Assembly: GCF_030654605.1 (NCBI RefSeq)
Contig: NZ_JAURXB010000202.1
Span: 1 to 37,722, forward strand
DNA length: 37,722 nt
Direction of reading: 5' to 3'
From: Bradyrhizobium sp.
GTDB lineage: Bacteria; Pseudomonadota; Alphaproteobacteria; Rhizobiales; Xanthobacteraceae
This document shows positions 28,306 through 36,933 of the stretch, one piece after another. Made by a program: the position numbers and the translations under genes. Each line of letters begins with the position of its first letter. Within the stretch, counting starts at the first letter, position 1. The notes beneath the pieces were generated by a model. It made no database searches, was not told the DNA's origin, and saw nothing but the letters and a program-made list of their open reading frames with translations.

Positions 28306-30054
28306 TTACTGGCTTCCCCTGGATGCCGCAAGAATAAGGCGGTCGGACGGCGGCAGATCGAACCGCGGCTCGATCCCCAGAAGCGGGCCGATGCGGGCGA
28401 TCACCTTGCCGCCGGTCGGCACCGCGTTCCAGCCCGAGGTGATGAAGCCGTGGGTTTCCGGCAGCGGCTTCGGCTCGTCCAGCATGATCAGGATCTGGTA
28501 CTGCGGATTGTCGGCCGGCATGATCGCGGTGAACGAGTTCAGCACCTGCTTCTTGGAATAGCGGCCGTTGACGACCTTTTCCGAGGTGCCGGTCTTGCCG
28601 CCGACATAATAGCCCTTCACGTCGGCCTTCTTGGCGGTTCCGATCTCGGCGTTGAGCCGCATCAAATAGCGCATCTTGTCCGATGTCTCTGTTCGCAACA
28701 CCTTCTTCGCTATCGCCCTCGCTTCCTCTTCCGAGCGCTTGAGGAAGGTCGGCGGGATCAGATAACCGCCGTTGATGACGGCGTTGATGCCCATCACCGC
28801 CTGCAGCGGCGCCACCGAAAGCCCGTGACCGAAGGCGATGGTGATGGTGTTGAGTTCGCCCCAGCGCTTCGGCGCGATCGGCGACGTGCTCTCGGGCAGT
28901 TCGGTGCGCAGGCGGTCGAGCTGACCCATCTTGCGCAGGAACGCCTTGTGGGCCTCGACGCCCTGCGACAGCGCCACGCGCGCAGCGCCGACGTTGGACG
29001 AGAAGGTGAAGACTTCCGACAGCGTGATCGAGCGGCCCAGCGGATGGGTGTCGTGAATGGCGAATTTGCCATAGTGCAGCGCGCCGCGGGCATCGAACAG
29101 GGTGTTGAGATTGGCCTTGCCGGAATCCAGCGCCATCGCCAGCGTCAGCGCCTTGAAGGTCGAGCCCATTTCGTAGACGCCGGTGGTCAGGCGGTTGATA
29201 CGATCGGGATCGTGCGCCTCCTTCGGATTGTTCGGATCGAAGTCCGGCAGCGACACCATGGCGACGATCTCGCCGGTCTTGACGTTGGAGACGAGGCCCG
29301 AGGCCGCCTTGGCCTTGTATTTGTCCTTGGCCTTGAGCAGTTCGTCGCGCAGCGCGTGCTCGACGCGCAGATCGATCGACAACTCGACCGGCCGTTGCAG
29401 CCGATCGGTGGCGAAGCCGGCGCGGTGCAGATCGGCCAGACCGTTATTGTCGAGCCATTTCTCCATCCCGGCGATGCCCTGGTTGTCGATATTGACCAGG
29501 CCGATCAGATGCGCGACTTCGGCGCCGGTGGGATAGACCCGCTTGTTCTCGCGCAGGAAGCCGATGCCGGGAATGCCGAGGCGGTGAATGTCATGCTGCT
29601 GCTTCGGGGTAATTTCACGCTTCAGCCAGACGAAGCCCTTCTTCGACGCCAGCCGTTGGCGCACTTCGCCGGTGTCGAGATCCGGCAGCGTGGCGGTGAG
29701 AAGCTCTATCGCCTCGTCCTTGTCGATGATCCGTCGCGGCTCGCCGAACAGGCTGGGTGACTTGACGTCGGTGGCGAGCACCACGCCGTTGCGGTCGACG
29801 ATGTCGGGGCGGGCGGTGGCGATGCGATCCTGCGACGCGGTGCGGCGCGCGGCATGGCTGTCGGCGCCGATCGCGAACATCACGAGCCGGCCACCGATCA
29901 CGGCATAGATCGCCGCGAAGGCCAGGATGGCAAACCCGACGCGGGCGCGCGCCTTCGCCGACCGGTCGACGTTGCGCCCGTACAGCAGGCTGCGGATCAG
30001 CCGCTGCCGCCATGGTTCGGTGGGTCTTGCGGTCTTCGTCGCCTGCTCGGTCAT
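28306..30054 (-). CDS. ftsI: Septal peptidoglycan transpeptidase FtsI (PBP3)
   Basis: Monofunctional class B penicillin-binding protein that cross-links septal peptidoglycan with FtsW. One N-terminal span (about 40-60, VGFAILAFAAIYAVIGGRLV) anchors it. The dimerisation domain starts with RPDIVDRNGVVLA. Catalytic motifs are Ser298-Thr-Phe-Lys301 (MGSTFK), Ser352-Ser-Asn354 and Lys487-Thr-Gly489 (GGKTGTSEK). Length is 582. The ATG overlaps the ftsL stop by 4 bp, preceded by GAGGGATCAGCG. Confidence 0.98.
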   Translation of the reverse strand: MTEQATKTARPTEPWRQRLIRSLLYGRNVDRSAKARARVGFAILAFAAIYAVIGGRLVMFAIGADSHAARRTASQDRIATARPDIVDRNGVVLATDVKSPSLFGEPRRIIDKDEAIELLTATLPDLDTGEVRQRLASKKGFVWLKREITPKQQHDIHRLGIPGIGFLRENKRVYPTGAEVAHLIGLVNIDNQGIAGMEKWLDNNGLADLHRAGFATDRLQRPVELSIDLRVEHALRDELLKAKDKYKAKAASGLVSNVKTGEIVAMVSLPDFDPNNPKEAHDPDRINRLTTGVYEMGSTFKALTLAMALDSGKANLNTLFDARGALHYGKFAIHDTHPLGRSITLSEVFTFSSNVGAARVALSQGVEAHKAFLRKMGQLDRLRTELPESTSPIAPKRWGELNTITIAFGHGLSVAPLQAVMGINAVINGGYLIPPTFLKRSEEEARAIAKKVLRTETSDKMRYLMRLNAEIGTAKKADVKGYYVGGKTGTSEKVVNGRYSKKQVLNSFTAIMPADNPQYQILIMLDEPKPLPETHGFITSGWNAVPTGGKVIARIGPLLGIEPRFDLPPSDRLILAASRGSQ

Positions 30055-30437
30055 CGCTGATCCCTCGGCACCGAGCCTGTGACGGTAGTGGCATCGACCG
30101 CGGCATCGATGGTCTCGAGCATCGCGCCGATCGGATCGGGATCGCCCGGCTTGAAGAAGCGCGGCGGCCGCTCGGGCAGGTTCTTCATCGAATCATATTG
30201 CGTGGCGACCAGCGGCTTCAGCGGCAGATGGCGGTCGGCGAGGCCCTGCAGCCGCTCCGGCGCATCGAGCCTGGCCCATTCCGCGCGCAGGCCGGCGATG
30301 GCCTCGCGCTGCTCGCGAATTTCCGCGTGAAGCCGCAGCACGCGCTCGGTGCGCGACGTGGATTCCATCTTGATGCGGTAGACATAGGCGGCTGCGAACA
30401 CCAGGGCGGCGATCACGAAGAGATGGATGATGCGCAT
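30051..30437 (-). CDS. ftsL: Cell division protein FtsL
   Basis: Small bitopic divisome protein that pairs with FtsQ and FtsB to activate FtsWI. From the ATG at 30437 it has 128 residues: a single span at the N-terminus (IIHLFVIAALVFAAAYVYRIK), then a heptad-like coiled coil (RTERVLRLHAEIREQREAIAGLRAEWARL) and a Pro-rich tail. A strong AGGGGAGG Shine-Dalgarno lies inside the end of rsmH, whose stop is 2 bp upstream, so the two are coupled. A longer in-frame start at 30476 would overlap rsmH by 37 bp and adds only basic residues, so it was rejected. Confidence 0.9.
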   Translation of the reverse strand: MRIIHLFVIAALVFAAAYVYRIKMESTSRTERVLRLHAEIREQREAIAGLRAEWARLDAPERLQGLADRHLPLKPLVATQYDSMKNLPERPPRFFKPGDPDPIGAMLETIDAAVDATTVTGSVPRDQR

Positions 30438-30439
30438 GG

Positions 30440-31447
30440 TCAGCCTCCCCTCATCACGTCGTCGAGAACGGGCCATGCTGGCAACGCTGCGGCGGCATGC
30501 GCCGCCGCTTCGGTGCGTTCGGCCGCGCGCAGCTTGGCCGACCGCGCGCGCGGGTTGGCGGAGACCTCGTCGCCCCCGGCCGTGACCGGGCGTTTTGTCA
30601 GAATGACAAAGCTCGGCGGCGCCTGGTTCATTTCCGGCAGATGCCGCGAGCCGCCGCCGGCTTTGCCGCGTTCGACCAGGAAATTCTTGACGATGCGGTC
30701 TTCCAGCGAATGAAAGGACACCACCACCAGCCGGCCGCCCGGCTTCAGCACGCGCTCGGCGGCCGCCAGCGCCAGATGCAGCTCGTCGAGTTCCGCGTTG
30801 ACGAAAATCCGCAAGGCCTGGAACGTGCGGGTCGCCGGATGGATTTCACCCGGCTTCGGCCACACCACCTTGGAGACAATGTCGGCCAGCGCCCTCGTGG
30901 TTTCGATCGGCGCTTCCTTGCGGGCGGCGACAATGGCCTTGGCGACGGGACGGGAATAGCGCTCCTCGCCGAAGATATAGATGATGTTGGCCAAATCAGT
31001 CTCGGAAGCGACCGCGATGACGTCGGCCGCGGTCGGGCCGTCATGGCCCATCCGCATGTCGAGCGGGCCGCCCAGTCGAAACGAAAAGCCGCGCTCGGCC
31101 TGGTCGAGCTGCATCGAGGAGACGCCGACGTCCATCACCACGCCATCGACCGAGGACAGGCCCTGGGCGGCGCAAATCTCGGCGAGATGGGAGAAGCGGT
31201 CCTCGACCAGCGTGAGCCGGCCGGCCGACTGGTCCACCAGGTCGAATCCGGCCGAAATGGCCGTGCGGTCGCGGTCGATGCCGATCACGCGGGTTCCCGC
31301 GACCTCGAGGATCGCCCGGCTGTAGCCGCCGGCCCCGAAAGTGGCATCGACATAGATTCCGCCGTCGCGGGGGCGAAGCATCTCGATCGCCTCGCGGCCG
31401 AGCACGGGGATATGACCGAGGATATGATTTGGGCCAGCCGGATTCAT
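30440..31447 (-). CDS. rsmH: 16S rRNA (cytosine-1402-N4)-methyltransferase RsmH (MraW)
   Basis: SAM-dependent methyltransferase acting on C1402 of 16S rRNA. The start [26 protein letters not shown] is typical, followed by the SAM-binding [15 protein letters not shown] and by [19 protein letters not shown] and [15 protein letters not shown]. From the ATG at 31447, with GGAGCC upstream, it has 335 residues. An in-frame extension to 31645 has no homology-like character and was rejected. It is the first gene of the dcw cluster here, with no mraZ before it. Confidence 0.97.
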   Translation of the reverse strand: MNPAGPNHILGHIPVLGREAIEMLRPRDGGIYVDATFGAGGYSRAILEVAGTRVIGIDRDRTAISAGFDLVDQSAGRLTLVEDRFSHLAEICAAQGLSSVDGVVMDVGVSSMQLDQAERGFSFRLGGPLDMRMGHDGPTAADVIAVASETDLANIIYIFGEERYSRPVAKAIVAARKEAPIETTRALADIVSKVVWPKPGEIHPATRTFQALRIFVNAELDELHLALAAAERVLKPGGRLVVVSFHSLEDRIVKNFLVERGKAGGGSRHLPEMNQAPPSFVILTKRPVTAGGDEVSANPRARSAKLRAAERTEAAAHAAAALPAWPVLDDVMRGG

Positions 31448-32062
31448 GCCCCGGCTCCGGGCGCGGTCCGGGGTGACTTGCCAAAACTGGACGCGAACGG
31501 CCCCATTGCGCCTCAAATCTCTGCACTTCGCCGGGCTCTTCCGGCCGAAAAGCACCGTTCGAACCAAAAGCGAGGCACGATTGCCGATCCCGCGTGACCC
31601 CGATCGCAAACCCCGTGTTCCCGATGGAATTTGCTGGGCTGCCATGGGATTTCAAGCGCCGGGATTTCGAGCGTCAATGCGGCCTCGGCCGTCCCCAAAC
31701 CGGTTCGGCTCTTCACCACTTAGTAACGTCAGTTAGCGTTAAGAAAGCGTTGATGGATTTGGGCGGATTTCGTGCCCAAACGGACCGCGCGGTGATTCCC
31801 GCGCCATGCGCCTGCAATCAAGCCGATCGGCCGCGTCAAGTGATGCTTCCCGCACACACCCGGCCAAAATGCGAAGGCCGCGGCCGGCCCACGGATTGCG
31901 CCGGCGGCATCGTAAAGGAATAGTAAATGAGGTCCGCCCTGAAGGCGCACCATTGCCGTTCTCCTGCCCGGATTGACCTGTCCTATGCCGCCCGGTTCGT
32001 TCGCATCCAACGGTATTGATTCGAGGCGTCGCGCCGTCCCGCTCCCGAGGACCAACGCGGAC
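31448..32062. other. Gene-free divergent region at the head of the dcw cluster
   Basis: About 600 bp between rsmH (minus) and the amidase (plus). No MraZ-like protein could be read in any frame. It should hold the main dcw promoter and the amidase promoter. An AT-richer stretch with a TTAACG motif lies around 31722-31745. A short conserved-looking coding start could exist just before the amidase (in-frame ATGs from 31973), which affects only the amidase start. No clear hairpins or repeats were seen. Confidence 0.5.
31649..31677 (-). promoter_or_regulatory. Candidate housekeeping promoter for rsmH and the dcw operon
   Basis: On the minus strand TTGACG (31672-31677) is followed after exactly 17 bp by TGAAAT (31649-31654), a fair match to -35/-10 boxes of the main sigma factor. 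It would give a leader of about 195 nt before the rsmH ATG. A motif match only; other starts are possible. Confidence 0.3.
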
Positions 32063-32845
32063 ATGAAGACGTTTACCCCGGATTCCTCGATCGCTTCCGA
32101 CGTCATTCCGTCGATGAATTACGGCGACCGCAACAAGGGCCGGCTGCCCGACATGATCGTGCTGCACTACACCGGCATGCCCGATGTCGAAGGCGCGATT
32201 GCGCAGCTGTGCACGGCGGGCACCGACGTATCGGCGCACTACATCGTGCTGGAAGACGGCCGCATCGTGCAGTGCGTGCAGGAGGCCAAGCGCGCCTGGC
32301 ATGCCGGCGTGGCGGTCTGGGCCGGCGAGGAAGACATCAACTCCTGTTCGATCGGCGTCGAGATCGTCAATCGCGGCCATGACTGGGGCTATCCGGATTT
32401 TCCGCTGCGCCAGATCGCCGCCGTGATCGCGCTGTGCCGGGGCATCATGCTGCGCCGCCAGGTGCCGTCGCACCGCGTGCTCGCCCATTCGGATGTCGCC
32501 CCGGCCCGCAAGAAGGACCCCGGCGAGAAATTTCCCTGGCATTCCCTCGCCAATTCCGGCGTCGGCCACTGGGTGCAGCCGGCTCCGATCGTGCGCGGCG
32601 AGACCATGAAACTCGGCAGCATCGGCGACGACGTGCTCGGCCTGCAGCAGGCGCTGGCCAAATACGGTTATGGAATCCCGACCACGGGAAAATACGACGG
32701 CCCCACCATGGAAGCGGTCACCGCCTTCCAGCGCCATTTCCGCCCCGCCCGCGTCGATGGCGTCGCCGATCATTCGACGCTGGTCACCCTGCAGGCTCTG
32801 CTGGAAACTCTTCCGGCTGAAGCTGTGGCCGTCGCGGCAAAGTAG
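32063..32845 (+). CDS. N-acetylmuramoyl-L-alanine amidase with peptidoglycan-binding domain
   Basis: Zinc amidase of the AmpD/AmiD type (Amidase_2), which cleaves the bond between MurNAc and the stem peptide. The zinc ligands appear as His in IVLHYTGMP and His in VLAHSDVAPARKKDPGEKFPW, where the last part also fits the third ligand and catalytic Lys/Asp. Residues from about 180 form a PG_binding_1 domain (KLGSIGDDVLGLQQALAKYGY, TMEAVTAFQRHFRP). From the ATG at 32063 it has 260 residues; in-frame ATGs reach back to 31973. No obvious signal peptide is seen, so it may recycle anhydro-muropeptides in the cytoplasm or leave by another route. It is divergent from the dcw cluster and probably linked to wall turnover. 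Confidence 0.9.
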   Translation: MKTFTPDSSIASDVIPSMNYGDRNKGRLPDMIVLHYTGMPDVEGAIAQLCTAGTDVSAHYIVLEDGRIVQCVQEAKRAWHAGVAVWAGEEDINSCSIGVEIVNRGHDWGYPDFPLRQIAAVIALCRGIMLRRQVPSHRVLAHSDVAPARKKDPGEKFPWHSLANSGVGHWVQPAPIVRGETMKLGSIGDDVLGLQQALAKYGYGIPTTGKYDGPTMEAVTAFQRHFRPARVDGVADHSTLVTLQALLETLPAEAVAVAAK

Positions 32846-32869
32846 CATCAGGCCAATTCTGCCGGACGA

Positions 32870-32883
32870 TTGACCTTGCTCAA
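32870..32883 (+). promoter_or_regulatory. FixK/FNR-type box upstream of the metal ATPase
   Basis: TTGA-CCTTGC-TCAA is a perfect TTGA-N6-TCAA dyad, matching the rhizobial FixK2/FNR-family consensus. Its centre is 67 bp upstream of the ATPase ATG. A CATAAG at 32924-32929 could act as a -10, placing the box near -59, or the start may be further upstream with the box near -41. Regulation by micro-oxia is inferred. Confidence 0.5.
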
Positions 32884-32943
32884 GCCCGCCGGGCGCGTTT
32901 TCGGCGACAAGCCGCGCTAGCGGCATAAGCACGGAAATCAACG

Positions 32944-35232
32944 ATGGCATTTGAGCGCGTCCTGCGCTGGGCACTGGTGGCGATCGCCATCGCGGGACTG
33001 TCGGCGGGAATTCTCGCCTGGCTGGCCGGCCGGCCGGATCTCGCCCATCTCTGCTGGACGCTGGCGACCGCACCCGTCGTGGCGGGACTGGCGTTCTCGA
33101 TCGTCAGGGATTTCCTCGCGGGCCGCTTCGGCGTCGATGCGATCGCGCTGGTGTCGATGAGTGCGGCGCTGGCGCTCGGCCAGCCGCTGGCCGGCGCCGT
33201 GGTGGCGCTGATGTATTCCGGCGGCAACGTGCTGGAGGACATCGCGGTGGCCCGCGCCGAGCACGATCTGCGCGCGCTGGTCGATCGCGCGCCGCGCGAG
33301 GCGCGCCGCCGGGTCGATGGCCGCATCGAGCAGGTGCCGGTTGACGCCGTGGCGGTCGGAGACCGCTTGCTGGTGCAGGCCGGCGAGGTCGTGCCGGTCG
33401 ATGGCGTCGTCATCTCGGACGCGGCCGTGATCGACGAATCCGCCTTGACAGGCGAACCGATCCCGGTAGCCCGCGCGCGCGGCGGCGCCATCCTGTCCGG
33501 CGCCCTCAATGCCGGCGCGACCTTCGAAATGACGGTAACTGCGGTCGCCGGCGAAAGCACCTATGCCGGCATCGTGAAGATGGTCACCGCGGCGCAGACC
33601 GCCAAGGCGCCGTTCGTGCGGCTGGCCGATCGCTATGCGCTGGTGTTCCTGCCGGTCTCGCTGGCACTGGCTTTCGCGGCGTGGTGGATCTCGGGCGATC
33701 TGATGCGCAGCCTCGCGGTGCTGGTGGCGGCGACGCCGTGCCCGCTGATTCTGGCTGCTCCCGTCGCCTTCATCGCCGGCGTTGCCCGCGCGGCGCGGCG
33801 CGGCATTCTGGTCAAGGGCGGCGGCGCGCTGGAGGCGCTGGCGCGCGCTCATACCGTGCTGTTCGACAAGACCGGCACGCTGACGGTCGGCGGCGCGCGC
33901 CTGCTGTCGATCGAAGTGGCGCCGGGCGAGACCGCCGAACAGGTATTGCTGTTCGGCGCCTCGCTCGAACAGGCGTCGCATCACGTGATCGCGGGCGCCA
34001 TCGTTCAGGCCGGCACCGAGCGCGGCCTGAGCCTGAAGCTGCCCGAGCGGGTCACGGAAACCATGGGTTCGGGCCTGCGCGGCGTGATCGAGGGACGGCG
34101 GATAGAAGCCGGTTCGCGGGAATTCGTCATGGCCGGCGGGCCAACTCCCGAATGGGCGACCCGGGCGATCCGGCGCGCCTCGTGGCGGTCGGCGCTGATC
34201 GTGTTCGTCGCGGTCGAGGGACGGCCGATCGGCGCCCTGCTGCTCGCCGACGAACTTCGGTCCGATACGCCGCGGGCGATCCGGCTGCTGCGCGAAGCCG
34301 GCATCGCGCGTATCGTCATGGTCACCGGCGACCGCGCCGGCGCGGCGCAGGCGATCGGCGCCGCCCTCGATCTCGATTCCGTGCTGGCCGAGCGCGTTCC
34401 CTCCGACAAGGTCGACGCGGTGCGCTCCGAGCAGCGGCTGCATCCGACCATCATGGTCGGCGATGGCATCAACGACGCCCCGGCGCTGGCGGCGGCCGAC
34501 GTCGGGATCGCACTCGGCGCGCGCGGCGCCAGCGCCTCGTCGGAAGCCGCCGACGTGGTGATCCTCGCCGACCGGCTCGACCGGGTCGGCGAAGCGATCG
34601 CGATCGCGCAGCGCGCGCGGCGGATCGCCGTCCAGAGCATCGTCGCGGGCATGACGCTTTCGATCCTCGCCATGCTGGCGGCGACCTTCGGCTGGCTGCA
34701 GCCGGTGCCGGCGGCGCTCGTTCAGGAGGCGATCGACGTCGCCGTGATCCTCAATGCGCTGCGCGCGCTGTCCCCGGGTTACCGCCGCTCCGGCCCAAGC
34801 ATGACCGCGGCAGCCGGACGCGAGCTGCATCGCAACCACCTCGCCCTGATCGGCCAACTCGACCGGCTGCGATCGATCGTCGATGCGCTCGACGATGCCA
34901 CCCCGGAGGGTGCCGCGGCCCTGATCGTCGAGGCGAACGCGGTGGTTCAGGACCAGGTGGTCGCCCACGAGCGCGACGACGAAGGCCATGTCTATCCGCA
35001 GCTCGCCAGGGTCCTGCGGGAGGGCCACGGCCTTTCCGCCATGAGCCGGGCGCACCGCGAGATCCTGCATCTCGCCCGCCTGCTCGCCCGCGTCGCCGAG
35101 GATCTGCCGACGGAAAAGGTCGACCGCTATCTGATCCGCGACGCGCAACGGCTGATCGAGGCGGTCGAGACGCTGGTGCGGCTGCATACGGCGCAGGAGG
35201 AGGACATCTACGAGGCGGTGGCGGCGCGGTAG
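32944..35232 (+). CDS. P1B-5-type metal-transporting ATPase with C-terminal hemerythrin domain
   Basis: Inner-membrane P-type ATPase exporting a transition metal. No N-terminal heavy-metal-binding domain is present; membrane spans begin at once (LRWALVAIAIAGLSAGILAWL). The actuator TGEP is at 169-172, the transport-site motif TPCP at 264-267, the phosphorylated Asp308 in DKTGT, and GDGIND at 506-511. From about residue 620 to 762 a hemerythrin-like four-helix domain follows with repeated His/Glu ligands (ELHRNHLAL, VAHERDDEGHVYPQL, HREILHLARLL, LHTAQEEDIYEAV). TPC plus C-terminal hemerythrin defines P1B-5, exemplified by Sinorhizobium Nia, linked to Fe and Ni. GGAAATCAACG precedes the ATG. 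Substrate here is inferred from the subfamily. Confidence 0.9.
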   Translation: MAFERVLRWALVAIAIAGLSAGILAWLAGRPDLAHLCWTLATAPVVAGLAFSIVRDFLAGRFGVDAIALVSMSAALALGQPLAGAVVALMYSGGNVLEDIAVARAEHDLRALVDRAPREARRRVDGRIEQVPVDAVAVGDRLLVQAGEVVPVDGVVISDAAVIDESALTGEPIPVARARGGAILSGALNAGATFEMTVTAVAGESTYAGIVKMVTAAQTAKAPFVRLADRYALVFLPVSLALAFAAWWISGDLMRSLAVLVAATPCPLILAAPVAFIAGVARAARRGILVKGGGALEALARAHTVLFDKTGTLTVGGARLLSIEVAPGETAEQVLLFGASLEQASHHVIAGAIVQAGTERGLSLKLPERVTETMGSGLRGVIEGRRIEAGSREFVMAGGPTPEWATRAIRRASWRSALIVFVAVEGRPIGALLLADELRSDTPRAIRLLREAGIARIVMVTGDRAGAAQAIGAALDLDSVLAERVPSDKVDAVRSEQRLHPTIMVGDGINDAPALAAADVGIALGARGASASSEAADVVILADRLDRVGEAIAIAQRARRIAVQSIVAGMTLSILAMLAATFGWLQPVPAALVQEAIDVAVILNALRALSPGYRRSGPSMTAAAGRELHRNHLALIGQLDRLRSIVDALDDATPEGAAALIVEANAVVQDQVVAHERDDEGHVYPQLARVLREGHGLSAMSRAHREILHLARLLARVAEDLPTEKVDRYLIRDAQRLIEAVETLVRLHTAQEEDIYEAVAAR

Positions 35233-35245
35233 GTGCATTGCGCCG

Positions 35246-35668
35246 TCAGCGCCTGATCTCCGTGATCAGCACCTTGACCTGCCCGCCCTCCTTGAAGATG
35301 CGGTAATCGTATTCGACGGTTCCGCCGCCCGACAACGCCAGGTTCGCCGTGCAGATCGTTTCCGAATCCGACGCCGAAACTTTCTTGATGGAGTTGTATT
35401 TCGAGGCCTTGAACTTGTTCTGCTTGTTGAGGTCCGACAGCGTATCGCGCGTGGTCTGCGCGTCGCAGGCCGGGATGCTGCCGATACTGCCGAGCTTGCC
35501 GATCAATCCGGCGCCGGTCGCCAGCAGCGTGATGGCGATGCAGGCGTACAGGAAATAGCGCAGCCATGTCGGCCCGGTCCGCGCCGCACTGGCCATCGCC
35601 ACGCTGCCGACCACCCCGGACACCGTGGAACCATAATTCGGTGACGCCAGATCTTTTTCGTTTTCCAT
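35246..35668 (-). CDS. Small single-span membrane protein, function unknown
   Basis: 140 residues from the ATG at 35668, preceded by GGGG at a suitable distance; ATGs at 35683 and further up are possible. A Ser/Gly/Ala-rich N-terminus is followed by one hydrophobic span (about 36-57, LRYFLYACIAITLLATGAGLIG). The C-terminal domain of about 80 residues is charged, has two cysteines (68 and 106), and ends in a beta-rich stretch (GTVEYDYRIFKEGGQVKVLITEI). The domain probably faces the periplasm, where the cysteines could form a disulfide. No known family was recognised. It is convergent with the metal ATPase, only 13 bp away, and divergent from rnpB. Confidence 0.75.
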   Translation of the reverse strand: MENEKDLASPNYGSTVSGVVGSVAMASAARTGPTWLRYFLYACIAITLLATGAGLIGKLGSIGSIPACDAQTTRDTLSDLNKQNKFKASKYNSIKKVSASDSETICTANLALSGGGTVEYDYRIFKEGGQVKVLITEIRR

Positions 35669-35809
35669 GATCAAAAACCCCATAAATAACGGGTGGACCT
35701 TAGAGCAACCCGGGTCGCTGGCAAACGGGCTCTTCCGGATCATCGATTTCGGCCCCCGCAACGGGCCTTATCGACTTGACGCGGTAGCCTTAAGCCCCCA
35801 TCACAGGCG

Positions 35810-36246
35810 CGTCAGTCGGCCGGACGGCCGCTCCCGCTACGGTCGAAAGGCTGCGGGAGAGGAAAGTCCGGGCTCCATCGACATACGGTGCCGGATAACG
35901 TCCGGCGGGGGCGACCCCAGGGACAGTGCCACAGAGAACGAACCGCTCGCCTTCGCCTTTCCGGGCTTCGGCGCAGTAAGGGTGAAAAGGTGCGGTAAGA
36001 GCGCACCGCGGGTCCGGCAACGGAAACGGCATGGCAAACCACACCGGGAGCAAAACCGAATAGGGACGGCAACGCGGGATGTTCGTCGCAAGGCGATAAC
36101 TCCGCAGGGCGATGTCAGGCTCGCCGTCCGGGTAGGTTGCTCGAGGCCATGTGCAAACAGGGTCCCAGAGGAATGGCCGTCACGTATTTTTCGCGCAAGC
36201 GGAAAATGCCCTACAAAACCCGGCTTACAGGCCGGCTGATATCTTT
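35810..36246 (+). ncRNA. rnpB: RNase P RNA (bacterial type A)
   Basis: Catalytic RNA that removes 5' leaders from pre-tRNAs. Universally conserved segments are seen in order: GAGGAAAGTCCGGGCTCC (35859-35876), ACAGTGCCACAGAGAACGAACC, GGTAAGAGCGCACCG, AAACCGAATAGGG, CCAGAGGAATGGCCG and the 3' segment GGCTTACAGGCCGGCTG (36222-36238). The ends pair as helix P1 (cagtcggcc near 35813 with ggccggctg near 36230), which sets the boundaries to within a few bases. A possible -35 TTGACG is at 35776-35781, without a clear -10. An intrinsic terminator follows. Confidence 0.95.
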
Positions 36247-36253
36247 CGACAAT

Positions 36254-36292
36254 GAGGGGTTCGGCGTAACGCGCCGGACCCCTCGCCATTTT
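36254..36292 (+). terminator. Intrinsic terminator after rnpB
   Basis: A 13-bp stem (36254-36266 with 36272-36284, one G-U pair) closes a 5-nt loop taacg. It is followed by GCCATTTT on the plus strand, 8 bp past the RNase P RNA end. The position and T-tract support termination of rnpB here. Confidence 0.8.
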
Positions 36293-36327
36293 GCGATGAT
36301 GCCAGAAGCAGCACCGACACATACCAA

Positions 36328-36562
36328 CTCCCTCATGGTGAGGAGCGTACCGGGCAGCGCGATGGCGCTGGCCGGTACGCGTCTCGAACCATCTGGCACG
36401 CCCGGCTTTGCTCACAAGCTGATGAGTAACGCGGACCTCATCCCGAGAGCCGGGTTGTTCGCGCGGCGTCTCGAAGGATGGAACGGGAATGTGCCAGATG
36501 GTTCGAGACGCGCGTGGGGCAGCGCAAGAGCGCTGCCCCACGCGCTCCTCACCATGAGGGAG
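36328..36562. repeat. 235-bp element with perfect 20-bp terminal inverted repeats
   Basis: The ends are 36328-36347 (ctccctcatggtgaggagcg) and its exact complement at 36543-36562. Inside, a second pair of perfect 21-bp inverted repeats lies at 36379-36399 and 36491-36511 (core tctcgaaccatctggcac). Each end also holds a local hairpin built on gcagcgc/gcgctg. It has no coding frame worth calling. It resembles a MITE or a paired palindromic repeat; its right half is repeated at 4249-4380. Confidence 0.8.
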
Positions 36563-36594
36563 TGGAGTATGTCGCCAAGAAGCGGGGACACTGA

Positions 36595-36903
36595 TCAACC
36601 CTTTACAGACGGGCGTCTCTTCCGCTTCGCCAACTGTTGCAACGACGCAAAATCGCCGCGAATGAGTGCTTCCTTCTTGGCGCGGCTCCATCCCTTCAGC
36701 CTTCGCTCGTTCTCAATCGCATCGGTGATCTGATCGAACCACTGCGCGAAGATCAGCTCGACCGGTCGACGAGAGGCTGTGTAGCCCTGAAAAGTGCCGT
36801 CGTTGTGTTGCGCTATTCTGAATTCGAGCGAGGTTCGGCTGGTTCCGACGTAGTAGCTCCCGTCGGAACACCTGAGTATGTAGAGCCAGGCTCCTTCGGC
36901 CAT
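36595..36903 (-). CDS. GIY-YIG nuclease-fold protein (UPF0213/YhbQ-like)
   Basis: 102 residues. The GIY-YIG core appears as WLYILRCSDGSYYVGTS near the start, with Arg29 in LEFRIAQHN, and Glu66 in ENERRLKGWSRAKK as the metal-binding candidate. The length and C-terminal Lys/Arg-rich tail fit the small stand-alone GIY-YIG family common in proteobacteria, whose cellular role is poorly known. The ATG at 36903 lacks a strong Shine-Dalgarno. It follows the interrupted MBL-fold gene by 30 bp on the same strand, so the two may have shared a transcript. Confidence 0.88.
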   Translation of the reverse strand: MAEGAWLYILRCSDGSYYVGTSRTSLEFRIAQHNDGTFQGYTASRRPVELIFAQWFDQITDAIENERRLKGWSRAKKEALIRGDFASLQQLAKRKRRPSVKG

Positions 36904-36933
36904 TCTGATACACGCCCCATCTTCGGCATGACG

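Noticed and set aside
31445..31645. Upstream in-frame extension of rsmH by 66 codons
   Set aside because: The extension lacks RsmH-like sequence, and the ATG at 31447 gives the normal N-terminus. Its start would coincide with the candidate promoter.
32938..35238. A 766-codon open frame on the minus strand opposite the metal ATPase
   Set aside because: Its composition (Arg, Gly, His, Asp-rich) is what high-GC coding DNA gives on the opposite strand, and the plus-strand frame has every P-type ATPase motif.
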